Assembly (NCBI GenBank): GCA_013812655.1
Contig: JACCTC010000137.1
Location: forward strand, 1 to 40,060
Origin: Deltaproteobacteria bacterium
GTDB lineage: Bacteria; Myxococcota_A; Polyangia; Haliangiales; Haliangiaceae
DNA: 40,060 nucleotides
Reading direction: 5' to 3'
Every line of letters begins with the position of its first letter. Positions within the stretch are counted from its first letter, which is position 1. The notes beneath the pieces are model-generated. The model ran no database searches. It was not told where the DNA came from and saw only the letters and a program-made list of their open reading frames with translations. This document shows positions 16,600 through 24,740 of the stretch, piece after piece. Both the position numbers and the translations under genes were made by a program.

Positions 16600-19175
16600 T
16601 AGACGGGCGGGCGCTCGTCGGTGGTTTCTGTCTTCTTCGCGCCGGAGCGGAAGATCAGGTTCATCTGCGGGCCGCGCTTGCCCTTGCTGTGGTCGCCGCG
16701 ATCCTTCGGGCTCACGCCGGGCGGCACCGACCACGGGATCGCGGGGTTTGGATAGCCGCGTGCGGCTTCGTACATGTATCGCGACCACAGCGGGACGACG
16801 GTGATGTACGCGGCGTCGGATTTGCCGAGGGCGCGCTCCTTCTTGTCGTCACCCATCCAGACGAGAGTGACGAACCGCGAGGTGTACGCGATGAACGCCG
16901 TGTCGTGGGTGTCGCTCGAGGTGCCGGTCTTGCCGGCGGCGAAGATCTGCGTCGCGCGGAGGACGTTTGCGAAGCCGTAGATGACCTCGTGCGCGAGGAG
17001 GCGCGTCATGAGGAAGGCGGTGCGCGCCGGAATCGCTTGCGGGGCGGTGACGCCGGCGAGCGCGGCGACGCGATCGAAGCGGTCGGCAGGGGCGAGCTGC
17101 GGATCCTCGACGAGCGTGTTGTCCTCGAGCGCGTTGCCCTCGCGATCGAGGATGCGGCGCACGTAGACCCAGTTCTTCTCCTTGCCCTCCGGGCGCGGCC
17201 ACCACGCGCCGTTGCGCGCGAACAGCGCGAAGGCACGGGTCATCTCGTCGAGCTTGCTGCACGAGGCGCCAAGCGCGAGGGCATCGTCGGCGAAGATCTT
17301 CGTGGAGAACCCGAGGCGCCGTGCCCAGGCCTCGACGTTCTTGGCGCCGAGCCGCTGAAACAGATCGACCGACGGGATGTTCTTGGAGAACACCAGCGCG
17401 TACTCGAGCGTGACGTCGCCATCGAGCGAGTCGCCGAGGTTCGTCGGCGACCACACCTCGCCGGTGTCCGGGTCGACGATCTCGACGGGCACGTCATTGA
17501 GGATCGTGTCGAAGCCGTAGCCCTGCTCGAGGCCCAGCGCGTAGTAGATCGGCTTGTAGGTCGACCCCGGCTGGCGGCAGGCCTGGACGGCGCGATTGAA
17601 CACCGAGCGGTCGTAGTCGGCACCGCCGACCATCGCCGCGACATAGGCGGTGCGGTGATCGGCCGTGAAGATCGTGGTCTGCGGGTGAGGCACCTGCTCG
17701 AGCTCGACGACGTCGGGATGTTTCGCGTCCCACTCGCGGTCGTCGTTGCGGGTGCGCCACGCGGGGTTGTTGCCGTCGGGCAGGCTGTAGTCGCGATACT
17801 TGTCGCGCGTGCGGATCTCGCGCGTCACCCAGATCACGTAGCCGGGCTTGAGGGCCGAGGTCGCGCTCTCGATCTGGCGGTCATTGTCGGCGTTGCCGCG
17901 CTCCCACTTCGCCGCCCATCGCATGTTGCGCAGCGGCAGCTCGAGCCGGCGGTCGCCGACGATCACCTCGGCGCCGTCACCCTTCACCTTGTCGACGATC
18001 GCGAGGTACCGCTTGCCGGGCACCAGCGGCCCGTCACCGTACAGCTTGCGCTGGCGGCTCACGAACATCTCGCGCGCGGGCCCGTCGACGCGCCACTCCG
18101 GCCCTCGCCAGCCCTGGCGCTTGTCCTGATGACGCGCGCCGAAGTCGGCGTTCTCGTACGCGCTGGTTTCCCACGTCGGCTCGGCGGCGGTCTCGATGCG
18201 CAGGCCCGACCCGAACAGCGACTGGTTGCCGTAGCGATCGTTGAGATAGCGGCGGACGTGCTCGGCGTAGTACGGCATCCGATCGGGGAACACCTCGCGG
18301 TAGAGGTCGAGCTTGATCGGCTCGGCTTTCGCCTCGGCGACCTCGGCTGCCGTCGCGAACCCGTATGTCTGCATCTTGTCGAGCACGACGTTGCGGCGCT
18401 CGGTCGCGAGCTTGGGCTGGTTGATCGGCGAGAACCGTGTCGGCGCCTTCGCGAGCCCGGCGATCAGCGCGGCCTCGGCGAGCGTGAGCTGATCGAGATC
18501 CTTCTGGAAGTAGCGCCGCGATGCAGCCGACACGCCCCACGCACCGGCGCCGAGATAGATGTGGTTCAAGTACACCGCGAGGATCGCGCGCTTCGAGTAC
18601 TGCGCCTCGAGACGCCGCGCCATGATCGCTTCCTTGCCCTTGCGCGACAGCGACTTCTCGCCGCCGAGGAACTGCTTCGCGACCTGCTGGGTGATCGTCG
18701 AGCCGCCCTGCGCGAAGTCGCCGGCGGTGATGTTCGTCCACAGCGCGCGGGCGATGCCCTTGAAGTAGAGGCCGCGGTGGTTGAAGAAGTCGTGATCCTC
18801 GACCGCGAGGAACGCGTTGATCAGCCGCTTGGGGACGCGCTCGTACGGCACGATCTCGCGCCACTCCTTGGCGAACTCGCCGAGCAGCGTGCTGTCCGCC
18901 GCGTACATCCGCGAGACGCCGGGCGCGATGTTGGCATAGCCCTCGAGCCTCGGCACCGCCGGTGCACTGACCGAGAAGTAGCTGTAGATGATGAGCGCGA
19001 CGAGCGCGAGCGTCGTCACGATCACGAGCGCGGCGAAGCCGTAGAGCTTGCCGACCCAGTACACGATGCCGCCGTCTGCACGATTCGAGACCGTCACGCG
19101 TGAGCGCGGGGCTGCCGGAGCTGTGGGACGCGCGCCGGTGGTCGGCAAACTACTCGCAGCGGACACGACGAGCAC
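16599..19175 (-). CDS. Class A penicillin-binding protein (PBP1A type)
   Basis: The protein has 858 residues from GTG 19175; an internal GTG at residue 27 is an alternative start. One membrane helix lies at about 44-67. The GT51 glycosyltransferase has EDHDFF from Glu 126 and FAQGGSTITQQVAKQFLGG. The transpeptidase has GSTYKP (Ser about 538), SKN (Ser about 597) and KTGTSSD (Lys about 749). It polymerises and crosslinks peptidoglycan at the inner membrane. An insert between the two domains (about 330-500) matches the OB-type region of PBP1A. The tail (SPKDRGDHSKGKRGPQ) is basic. The TAG stop takes its G from the adjacent dispersed repeat. Confidence 0.93.
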   Translation of the reverse strand: MLVVSAASSLPTTGARPTAPAAPRSRVTVSNRADGGIVYWVGKLYGFAALVIVTTLALVALIIYSYFSVSAPAVPRLEGYANIAPGVSRMYAADSTLLGEFAKEWREIVPYERVPKRLINAFLAVEDHDFFNHRGLYFKGIARALWTNITAGDFAQGGSTITQQVAKQFLGGEKSLSRKGKEAIMARRLEAQYSKRAILAVYLNHIYLGAGAWGVSAASRRYFQKDLDQLTLAEAALIAGLAKAPTRFSPINQPKLATERRNVVLDKMQTYGFATAAEVAEAKAEPIKLDLYREVFPDRMPYYAEHVRRYLNDRYGNQSLFGSGLRIETAAEPTWETSAYENADFGARHQDKRQGWRGPEWRVDGPAREMFVSRQRKLYGDGPLVPGKRYLAIVDKVKGDGAEVIVGDRRLELPLRNMRWAAKWERGNADNDRQIESATSALKPGYVIWVTREIRTRDKYRDYSLPDGNNPAWRTRNDDREWDAKHPDVVELEQVPHPQTTIFTADHRTAYVAAMVGGADYDRSVFNRAVQACRQPGSTYKPIYYALGLEQGYGFDTILNDVPVEIVDPDTGEVWSPTNLGDSLDGDVTLEYALVFSKNIPSVDLFQRLGAKNVEAWARRLGFSTKIFADDALALGASCSKLDEMTRAFALFARNGAWWPRPEGKEKNWVYVRRILDREGNALEDNTLVEDPQLAPADRFDRVAALAGVTAPQAIPARTAFLMTRLLAHEVIYGFANVLRATQIFAAGKTGTSSDTHDTAFIAYTSRFVTLVWMGDDKKERALGKSDAAYITVVPLWSRYMYEAARGYPNPAIPWSVPPGVSPKDRGDHSKGKRGPQMNLIFRSGAKKTETTDERPPV

Positions 19176-19222
19176 ATCTAGCCAGACGCGCCCTGTACCG
19201 GCAAGTGCTACGCTCCCTCGCG

Positions 19223-19780
19223 ATGGCAGCCCGCGTGCCGGTCGTCCTCGGGATCCTCACGATCACCGGTGTTGTCGCGTGGTTCGCGCTGCGGGACGGC
19301 AGCAAGCCGGCGCCGCCCACCGCTCCCGGCTCCGCAAACCTCGCGCCGCGGGGCGCGATCGCTGCTCCGGAAGGCCCGACATTGCCTGCCGAGGCGCCAT
19401 TCGACACGGCGGCACCGGCGGCACCGGCGGCACCGGCCGCACCGGCCGCACCGACTCCAATCCTGCCGCCCGCGACCACCACGGCCGAAGACGCATTCGC
19501 CGCCGAGACCCCTGACAAGCGATGGGCTGCGACCACCGAGCTCGAGATCGAGCGGCGCTGGAAGAAGGTGCGCGGTGCGCGGCTCGCGGACACCGAGTGC
19601 CGTCACACGCAGTGCCGGATCATGATCGTCGGCAACGAGGCCGAGCTCGGAACGACGATCGCCGATCTCGAGGGCTCGCGCGGCATGAAGGGCTACGCGC
19701 AGAACGTGCTGCTGACGGCGCCAACAAAAAGGCCCGACGGCTCGATCGAGCTGCGGGCCTACCTGAAGTTCGAACGCTGA
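19223..19780 (+). CDS. Small membrane-anchored periplasmic protein with Ala-Pro linker
   Basis: The protein has 185 residues: an N-terminal membrane segment (VPVVLGILTITGVVAWFAL), a low-complexity linker with AAP repeats (residues about 62-80), and a C-terminal domain of about 80 residues with two Cys (TECRHTQCRIMIVGNEAE). The CxxxxC pair could form a disulfide. No named family is recognised. The gene is divergent from the penicillin-binding protein gene with 47 bp between starts. Its stop codon directly abuts the stop of the convergent sigma-factor gene (zero bases between). Confidence 0.7.
   Translation: MAARVPVVLGILTITGVVAWFALRDGSKPAPPTAPGSANLAPRGAIAAPEGPTLPAEAPFDTAAPAAPAAPAAPAAPTPILPPATTTAEDAFAAETPDKRWAATTELEIERRWKKVRGARLADTECRHTQCRIMIVGNEAELGTTIADLEGSRGMKGYAQNVLLTAPTKRPDGSIELRAYLKFER
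19409..19453 (+). repeat. 9-bp in-frame coding repeat, five units
   Basis: Five head-to-tail 9-bp units (GCGGCACCG three times, then GCCGCACCG twice) encode repeats of Ala-Ala-Pro in the linker of the membrane-anchored protein. Unit number could vary without changing frame. Confidence 0.8.
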
Positions 19781-20437
19781 TTACGCGGCGGCGGCGAGGT
19801 CGGCGATCGGGCTGTCGCCGGCGATGTTCTGCAGCACGCGGACGAGGTGCGCGCGAATCTTGTGCTTCTTCGAGTAGACCGTCTTGAGGCTGATCTGCAT
19901 CTCGCTCGCGATCTCCTCGGCCTCGAGCCCCTTCTGATAGTAGAGCTCGACGAACATCCGATCCTTCTCGGTGAAGTCGGAGAGCAGCGTGTTGAGGTGC
20001 TCCCAGCGCTCCTTCTCGATCAGCTGATCGAGCGGCGTGCGATCGCACTCCTCGTGGGGATCGATGTTGCCGTCGACCTTGTCGAGCAGCGGGCGACGAC
20101 CGGCGCTGCGCAGGAAGTCGTATGCGGCGTTGACCGAGATCATCCCGATCCACGAGCCGAGCTTCGTGCCACGCGCGGGGTTGTAGATGCGGAGCTTGTG
20201 CATGTCATCGCGCACGAGCTGCATCATGACGTCGGCGTAGATCTCGTCGAGGTCGGCGCTGCCGAGGCTCGGGGCGTACTTCAGGGTCACCTTGGTGATG
20301 CACCGGTAGATCAGCGGGCGAAACCGGCGGACCAGCTCGGCCCAGCCACGCGCATCGCTGCGCACCACGAACTTGAGCAACTCGCGATCGGACCAGTCAG
20401 CGGGGTTCTTCGAAACGCGAGTTGCAAGAAGTGCCAT
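19781..20437 (-). CDS. RNA polymerase sigma factor, ECF-like
   Basis: The protein has 218 residues. Region 2 spans about 25-100 (VRRFRPLIYRCITKVTLKYA, YADVMMQLVRDDMHKL, SWIGMISVNAAYDFLRS) and region 4 about 145-205 (LSDFTEKDRMFVELYYQKG, EEIASEMQISLKTVYSKK). No region 3 is present, as in ECF sigma factors. The ATG at 20437 follows GGAGG with 9-bp spacing. Upstream is an excellent sigma-54-type promoter (20470-20485), so one alternative sigma factor may control another. No anti-sigma gene is adjacent. The regulon is unknown. Confidence 0.88.
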   Translation of the reverse strand: MALLATRVSKNPADWSDRELLKFVVRSDARGWAELVRRFRPLIYRCITKVTLKYAPSLGSADLDEIYADVMMQLVRDDMHKLRIYNPARGTKLGSWIGMISVNAAYDFLRSAGRRPLLDKVDGNIDPHEECDRTPLDQLIEKERWEHLNTLLSDFTEKDRMFVELYYQKGLEAEEIASEMQISLKTVYSKKHKIRAHLVRVLQNIAGDSPIADLAAAA

Positions 20438-20469
20438 GGTGCATGTCCTCCGGAGGTGGGCAGCCAGAG

Positions 20470-20485
20470 AGCAACGTCCGCGCCA
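20470..20485 (-). promoter_or_regulatory. Sigma-54 (-24/-12) promoter for the ECF sigma gene
   Basis: On the minus strand the site reads TGGCGCGGACGTTGCT. Against the consensus TGGCACG-N4-TTGCW there is a single mismatch (A to G), with the exact GG-N10-GC spacing. The predicted transcript would start near 20459, about 22 bases before the ATG, leaving room for the GGAGG site. A palindrome sits at about -80 to -94. Confidence 0.7.
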
Positions 20486-20538
20486 GTGCCCAAGTGGCTG
20501 AAACAACAACATGGTTTCGGTGCGACTCAGGTCGGAGC

Positions 20539-20553
20539 CACCACTAGTTGGTG
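20539..20553. promoter_or_regulatory. Palindrome upstream of the sigma-54 promoter
   Basis: CACCA-CTAGT-TGGTG is a 5-bp-arm inverted repeat located about 80-94 bp upstream of the predicted start of the sigma-factor transcript, the usual distance for an enhancer-binding activator. It could equally serve the divergent acyltransferase-fold gene. Confidence 0.35.
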
Positions 20554-20650
20554 AAATCGACCAAGCCCGGGAAGGTCACGCGGTCCGGAGTCGTAAGCAC
20601 GCCTCGCGACGCAGCTTCCCGACCGCATGTAGGGAACGCATCGCGTTACC

Positions 20651-21481
20651 GTGGACCACATGTTCGGTCCTCATGACGGCACGCGCGTCGCGGTCCATCC
20701 CTACCGTCGGATGATGGGGTTCTTGATGCGCGGCCGGAACGAATCCGCCGTGTACTTCGAGCAGCACCTCGACGTCACCCGCACGCTCGCGTGGCTCGAG
20801 ACCCGCAACGCTTCGGGCAGCACGCGCACGACGCTCTTTCACCTCGTGCTGCACGCGCTCGCGACGGTGCTCCACGATCGCGCGCGGCTCAATCGGTTCA
20901 CCGTCGGTCGCCGCACCTACCAGCGCACCGGCGTGTTCCTGTCGTTCGCTGCCAAGAAGGCGATGTCCGACGACGCGCCGCTCGCGACCATCAAGCGCCG
21001 CTTCGCACCCGGCGAGCATCTCGACGACCTCGTCACCCAGCTCGGCGGCGAGGTCGCAGATGCGCGCGCGGCGAAACCAACCGCGATGGACAAGGAGGTC
21101 GAGGTCCTGCTCGCGCTCCCCGGCTTCCTGCTCGCCTTCTCGATGGCAGCGGTCCGCCGGCTCTACGCCTGGGGCCTCGCACCGCGCTCGCTCGTCGATA
21201 CCGATCCGCTCTACACCAGCGCCTTCGTCGCGAACCTCGGCAGCCTCGAGATCGACGCCGCCTATCACCACCTCTACGAGCACGGCAACTGCCCGCTGTT
21301 CGTCACCATCGGCCAGATCACGCCGACCCCTGCCGTCGACGGCGATCGCATCGTCGTCCGGCCGATGCTCACCATCCGCTACACCTTCGACGAGCGCGTC
21401 GAGGACGGCCTCTACTGCGCCCGCGCCCTCGAGCTCCTCAAGCAGCGCGTCGAAGACCCGGGAACGTACGTCGCCGCCTAA
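20651..21481 (+). CDS. CAT/E2-fold acyltransferase-like protein lacking the catalytic His
   Basis: The protein has 276 residues from GTG 20651 (ATG at 20660 is an alternative). It follows the fold of chloramphenicol acetyltransferase and the 2-oxo-acid dehydrogenase E2 core: VAVHPYRRMMGFLMRGRNES near the N-terminus, TLFHLVLHALATVLHDR, LYTSAFVANLGSLEI, and the final motif YTFDERVEDGLYCARALELL. In E2 and CAT enzymes that last motif is normally HRxxDG or HHxxxDG with a catalytic His; here the His is Glu (Glu about 248). The protein may therefore be a non-catalytic or rewired member. No lipoyl domain or dehydrogenase partner is nearby. Confidence 0.75.
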   Translation: MDHMFGPHDGTRVAVHPYRRMMGFLMRGRNESAVYFEQHLDVTRTLAWLETRNASGSTRTTLFHLVLHALATVLHDRARLNRFTVGRRTYQRTGVFLSFAAKKAMSDDAPLATIKRRFAPGEHLDDLVTQLGGEVADARAAKPTAMDKEVEVLLALPGFLLAFSMAAVRRLYAWGLAPRSLVDTDPLYTSAFVANLGSLEIDAAYHHLYEHGNCPLFVTIGQITPTPAVDGDRIVVRPMLTIRYTFDERVEDGLYCARALELLKQRVEDPGTYVAA

Positions 21482-22954
21482 TTAGGCGCGGGAGACCGCT
21501 GCGTCCCAGCGTGCGAGATGCTCGGTGACGGCGTTGCGATCGGTGGTGGGCTTGAAGCGGCGCTCCTCGCGCCACGTCTTGCGAACCTCGTCCTGATCTT
21601 TCCAGACGCCAGCGCCGAGGCCCGCGAGGAAGGCGGCGCCGAGTGCGGTGGTTTCGACGAGCGCGGGTCGCACGATCTCGACGCCGAGCACGTCACTCTG
21701 GAACTGCATGAGGAGGTTGTTCGCGGCAGCGCCGCCGTCGACCTTGAGCATCGTGAGCGGGCGGCCGGCGTCGCGCTGCATGGCGCGCAGGATGTCGACG
21801 TTCTGGAGCGCGATGCCTTCGAGGGTCGCGCGAGCGATGTGCGCGCGCGTGGTGCCGCGCGTGAGGCCGCTGATCGTGCCGCGCGCGTCGGGGCGCCAGT
21901 GCGGGGCACCGAGACCGGCGAAGGCGGGGACGACGATCACGCCGCCGGAGTCGGGCACGGAGAGGGCGAGCGCCTCGATCTCGGTGGCGGTCGAGAAGAA
22001 CTGCAGGCCATCGCGCAGCCACTGCACGGCGGCACCGGCGATGAAGGCCGAGCCCTCGAGGGCGTAGCGGAGCTCGCCGGTCGACAGCTTCCACGCGACG
22101 GTGGTCAGCAGGCCGGCCTGAGATGCGACGGGCAGCTCGCCGGTGTTCATCAGGATGAACGCGCCGGTGCCGTAGGTGCACTTCGCGTCGCCGGGCGTGA
22201 AGCAGGCCTGGCCGAACAGCGCGGACTGCTGATCGCCGGCGAGGCCCGCGATCGCGATACCGTCGGGGAGGCCGGGGACGCCGCGCGTGGTGCCGACGGT
22301 ACCCGACGACGGCACGACCTCGGGCAGCAGCGCGCGCGGCACGCCGATGACCTCGAGGAGCTCGTCGGACCACGCGAGGGTCGTGATGTCGAACAGCAGC
22401 GTGCGCGAGGCGTTGGTGACATCGGTCGCGTGCACCGCGCCGCCGGTCAGTCGCCACAGCAGATACGAATCGATCGTGCCGAACGCGATCTCGCCAGCGC
22501 GCGCGCGCGGCGCGAGACCCTCGACGTGCTGGAGCATCCAGCCGATCTTGGTGCCCGAGAAGTACGGGTCGAGCGTGAGGCCGGTGAGCTGCTTGACGCG
22601 CGCCTCCTTGCCGTCGGCCTCGAGCTGGGCGCAGCGGTCCGCGGTGCGGCGGTCCTGCCAGACGATCGCGTTGTGCACGGCCTTGCCGGTCTTGCGATCC
22701 CAGAGCACCGTGGTCTCGCGCTGGTTCGTGATGCCGATCGCCGCGATCGAGGACGGCTCGATGCCCTTCAGTGCGAGCGCGAGCGCGGCGGTCACCGACG
22801 CCCAGATCGCCTCGGGATCGTGCTCGACCCAGCCGGGCGTCGGATAGATCTGCGCGAACTCCTTGTAGCCGCGGCCGCGAACGGCGAGCTGCTCGTCGAG
22901 GACGAGGACGGTGGAGCCCGTGGTGCCCTGGTCGATCGCGATCACGTGGCGCAT
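21482..22954 (-). CDS. glpK: Glycerol kinase
   Basis: The protein has 490 residues, the normal length. It starts [20 protein letters not shown] with the FGGY-family phosphate loop and has [43 protein letters not shown] and [19 protein letters not shown], all diagnostic for GlpK. It phosphorylates glycerol to sn-glycerol-3-phosphate in the cytosol. The ATG at 22954 has an AGGAGA site upstream that lies within the end of the hydrolase gene; the two genes overlap by 13 bp and form an operon. Its stop codon abuts the stop of the convergent acyltransferase-fold gene. Confidence 0.97.
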   Translation of the reverse strand: MRHVIAIDQGTTGSTVLVLDEQLAVRGRGYKEFAQIYPTPGWVEHDPEAIWASVTAALALALKGIEPSSIAAIGITNQRETTVLWDRKTGKAVHNAIVWQDRRTADRCAQLEADGKEARVKQLTGLTLDPYFSGTKIGWMLQHVEGLAPRARAGEIAFGTIDSYLLWRLTGGAVHATDVTNASRTLLFDITTLAWSDELLEVIGVPRALLPEVVPSSGTVGTTRGVPGLPDGIAIAGLAGDQQSALFGQACFTPGDAKCTYGTGAFILMNTGELPVASQAGLLTTVAWKLSTGELRYALEGSAFIAGAAVQWLRDGLQFFSTATEIEALALSVPDSGGVIVVPAFAGLGAPHWRPDARGTISGLTRGTTRAHIARATLEGIALQNVDILRAMQRDAGRPLTMLKVDGGAAANNLLMQFQSDVLGVEIVRPALVETTALGAAFLAGLGAGVWKDQDEVRKTWREERRFKPTTDRNAVTEHLARWDAAVSRA

Positions 22955-23727
22955 GACAGCTCTCCTGTGGAACGTGGCTTCGAGTGACGTCGCAAGAACG
23001 TGGTGACCTCGGCGGCGACGATGTCGCGCTCGACATCGGCCGCGATCAGGTGATAGCTGCGAGCGAGCAGCCGCACGCGGGTCGCGCGGGTCCGCTCGGC
23101 GATGCGCGCGGCACATGCCACCGGTGCGGTGTGATCCTGGTGCGCGTGGAGGACGAGCACCGGCTGGGTGATCGCCGGGAGTGCGTCGTCGCAGACCTTC
23201 ATGAACGCGAGGAGCTGACCGAGCGCGCGCGTCGGGATCGCGTCGTAGCAGGGGTTCTCGGCCTTCGCGCGGCGGTCGCGCACGTCGGAGCCGCCGAATT
23301 TCGGGATCGCGCGGATGCGGCGCAGCGGACCTGCCGTGGTGAGTGCCGCGACCCGCGCGGACAGCCCTTCGAGCCACAGCGGCGCCGCGAGCGAGGCGAC
23401 GCACGTGATGTCGCGGCGATGGCTCGCGAGGTGGAGCGCGAGCAGGCCGCCGAGCGACTGTCCGACCACCGCGATGCGCGCGCAGCGGATGCGCATCGCA
23501 TCGACGGCGCGCTCGACGGCCTCCGCCCAGTCCTCCCAGGTCGTGCGATCGAGGTCCTCGATCGAGGTGCCGTGACCGGGCAGGAGCGGGGCCCGTACGG
23601 TGTAACCGCCACGCGCGAGCTGCTCGCCGAGGTAGCGAACTTCGTAGGGCGTCCCGGTGAAGCCGTGCACCAGCACCACGCCGACTTCGTCATCTCCGAC
23701 GAGATCGAACGGTTGACCGGCCGTCAC
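22942..23727 (-). CDS. Alpha/beta hydrolase (monoacylglycerol lipase/carboxylesterase type)
   Basis: The protein has 261 residues with a GTG start. [18 protein letters not shown] holds the oxyanion region, GQSLGG the nucleophile Ser, [11 protein letters not shown] the acid Asp, and [12 protein letters not shown] the His. The fold and spacing match Est30/YvaK-like carboxylesterases and bacterial monoacylglycerol lipases. Overlap with glpK suggests it releases glycerol from acylglycerols for phosphorylation by glycerol kinase. That substrate is inferred from context, not from the sequence. Confidence 0.9.
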   Translation of the reverse strand: MTAGQPFDLVGDDEVGVVLVHGFTGTPYEVRYLGEQLARGGYTVRAPLLPGHGTSIEDLDRTTWEDWAEAVERAVDAMRIRCARIAVVGQSLGGLLALHLASHRRDITCVASLAAPLWLEGLSARVAALTTAGPLRRIRAIPKFGGSDVRDRRAKAENPCYDAIPTRALGQLLAFMKVCDDALPAITQPVLVLHAHQDHTAPVACAARIAERTRATRVRLLARSYHLIAADVERDIVAAEVTTFLRRHSKPRSTGELSCAT

Positions 23728-23756
23728 GTCGCCGGCTTATCACACCGCCGCACACA

Positions 23757-23786
23757 TTGACAGGTCACACCGCTTTGGGCTCAGAT
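23757..23786 (+). promoter_or_regulatory. Weak candidate promoter for the FHA-GGDEF gene
   Basis: A perfect -35 box TTGACA lies at 23757-23762. The only -10 match at suitable distance is TCAGAT (23781-23786, 18-bp spacer), which fits the consensus at 3 of 6 positions. The gene starts 60 bp further on. Confidence 0.25.
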
Positions 23787-23845
23787 CGAAACCGATACGA
23801 TCACGACGAGTTGGATCGGCTTGATCCCCCGGCACGCGGCGCCCC

Positions 23846-24727
23846 ATGAGCGAGTGGAAAACACGCATCACGAAGGTTCAGGTCGTCAAGCCTGCCAAGG
23901 AACTGGGCGAGGCGTGCCTCGTGCTGATCTATCCGCCGGGGCCCGACATGGGCAAGCGCTTTCCGCTCGCGCGCAGCGAGATCGTGCTCGGGCGCGGCGC
24001 GGACTGTGACATCCAGGTCGACCGCGACTCGGTCTCGCGCCGGCACGCGCGGGTCTACCGCTCCGGCGACACCTGGTCCGTCGAGGATCTGCAGTCGACG
24101 AACGGGTCCTACGTCAACGACGTTCCGGTCACCAAGTCGGTGCTCCGCGACGGCGACTTCGTGAAGATCGGCGCGGCGATCTTCAAGTTCCTCACCGGCA
24201 GCGGCATCGAGGCCAGCTACCACGAGGAGATCTACAAGATGACGATCGTGGACGCCCTGACCGGCGCCCACAACAAGCGCTACTTCCTCGAGTTTCTCGA
24301 GCGGGAGATCGCCCGCTGCGCACGCTATCGCCGCCCGCTGTCGTTGCTGATGTTCGACATCGATCACTTCAAGCTGATCAACGACAAGCACGGCCACCTC
24401 ACCGGCGACTACGTGCTGCGCGAGCTGTCGCGCCGGCTGCTCGGCCGCGTGCGTCGCGAGGAGCTGCTCGCGCGCTACGGCGGCGAGGAGTTCGCGGCCG
24501 TCCTCCCCGAGACCGACATCACCGGCGCCCGCACGTTCGGCGAGCAGGTCCGCCGGCTCGTCTGCGATCAGCCGTTCGAGTACGAGGGCGACACCTTCGA
24601 GGTCACCGTCTCGGTCGGCCTCGCGACCGTCGAGGGCGAGGACGTCGACGTCAGCCAGTTCATCAAGCAGGCCGACGACAACCTCTATCGCGCCAAGCGC
24701 GAGGGCCGGAACCGCGTCATCGGATAG
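23846..24727 (+). CDS. FHA-GGDEF protein, probable diguanylate cyclase
   Basis: The protein has 293 residues and no membrane segment. An FHA domain at about 36-110 has LGRGADCDIQVDRDSVSRRH and LQSTNGSYVN, which bind phosphothreonine. The GGDEF domain at about 130-293 has FDIDHFKLINDKHGH and an intact active site GGEEF (212-216), so it should make cyclic di-GMP from GTP. The inhibitory site normally reads RxxD five residues before the GG; here it is RREE (203-206), with Asp changed to Glu. The FHA domain suggests control by Ser/Thr kinases such as the one at the window's start. Confidence 0.93.
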   Translation: MSEWKTRITKVQVVKPAKELGEACLVLIYPPGPDMGKRFPLARSEIVLGRGADCDIQVDRDSVSRRHARVYRSGDTWSVEDLQSTNGSYVNDVPVTKSVLRDGDFVKIGAAIFKFLTGSGIEASYHEEIYKMTIVDALTGAHNKRYFLEFLEREIARCARYRRPLSLLMFDIDHFKLINDKHGHLTGDYVLRELSRRLLGRVRREELLARYGGEEFAAVLPETDITGARTFGEQVRRLVCDQPFEYEGDTFEVTVSVGLATVEGEDVDVSQFIKQADDNLYRAKREGRNRVIG

Positions 24728-24740
24728 GGCTCGATCGAGA

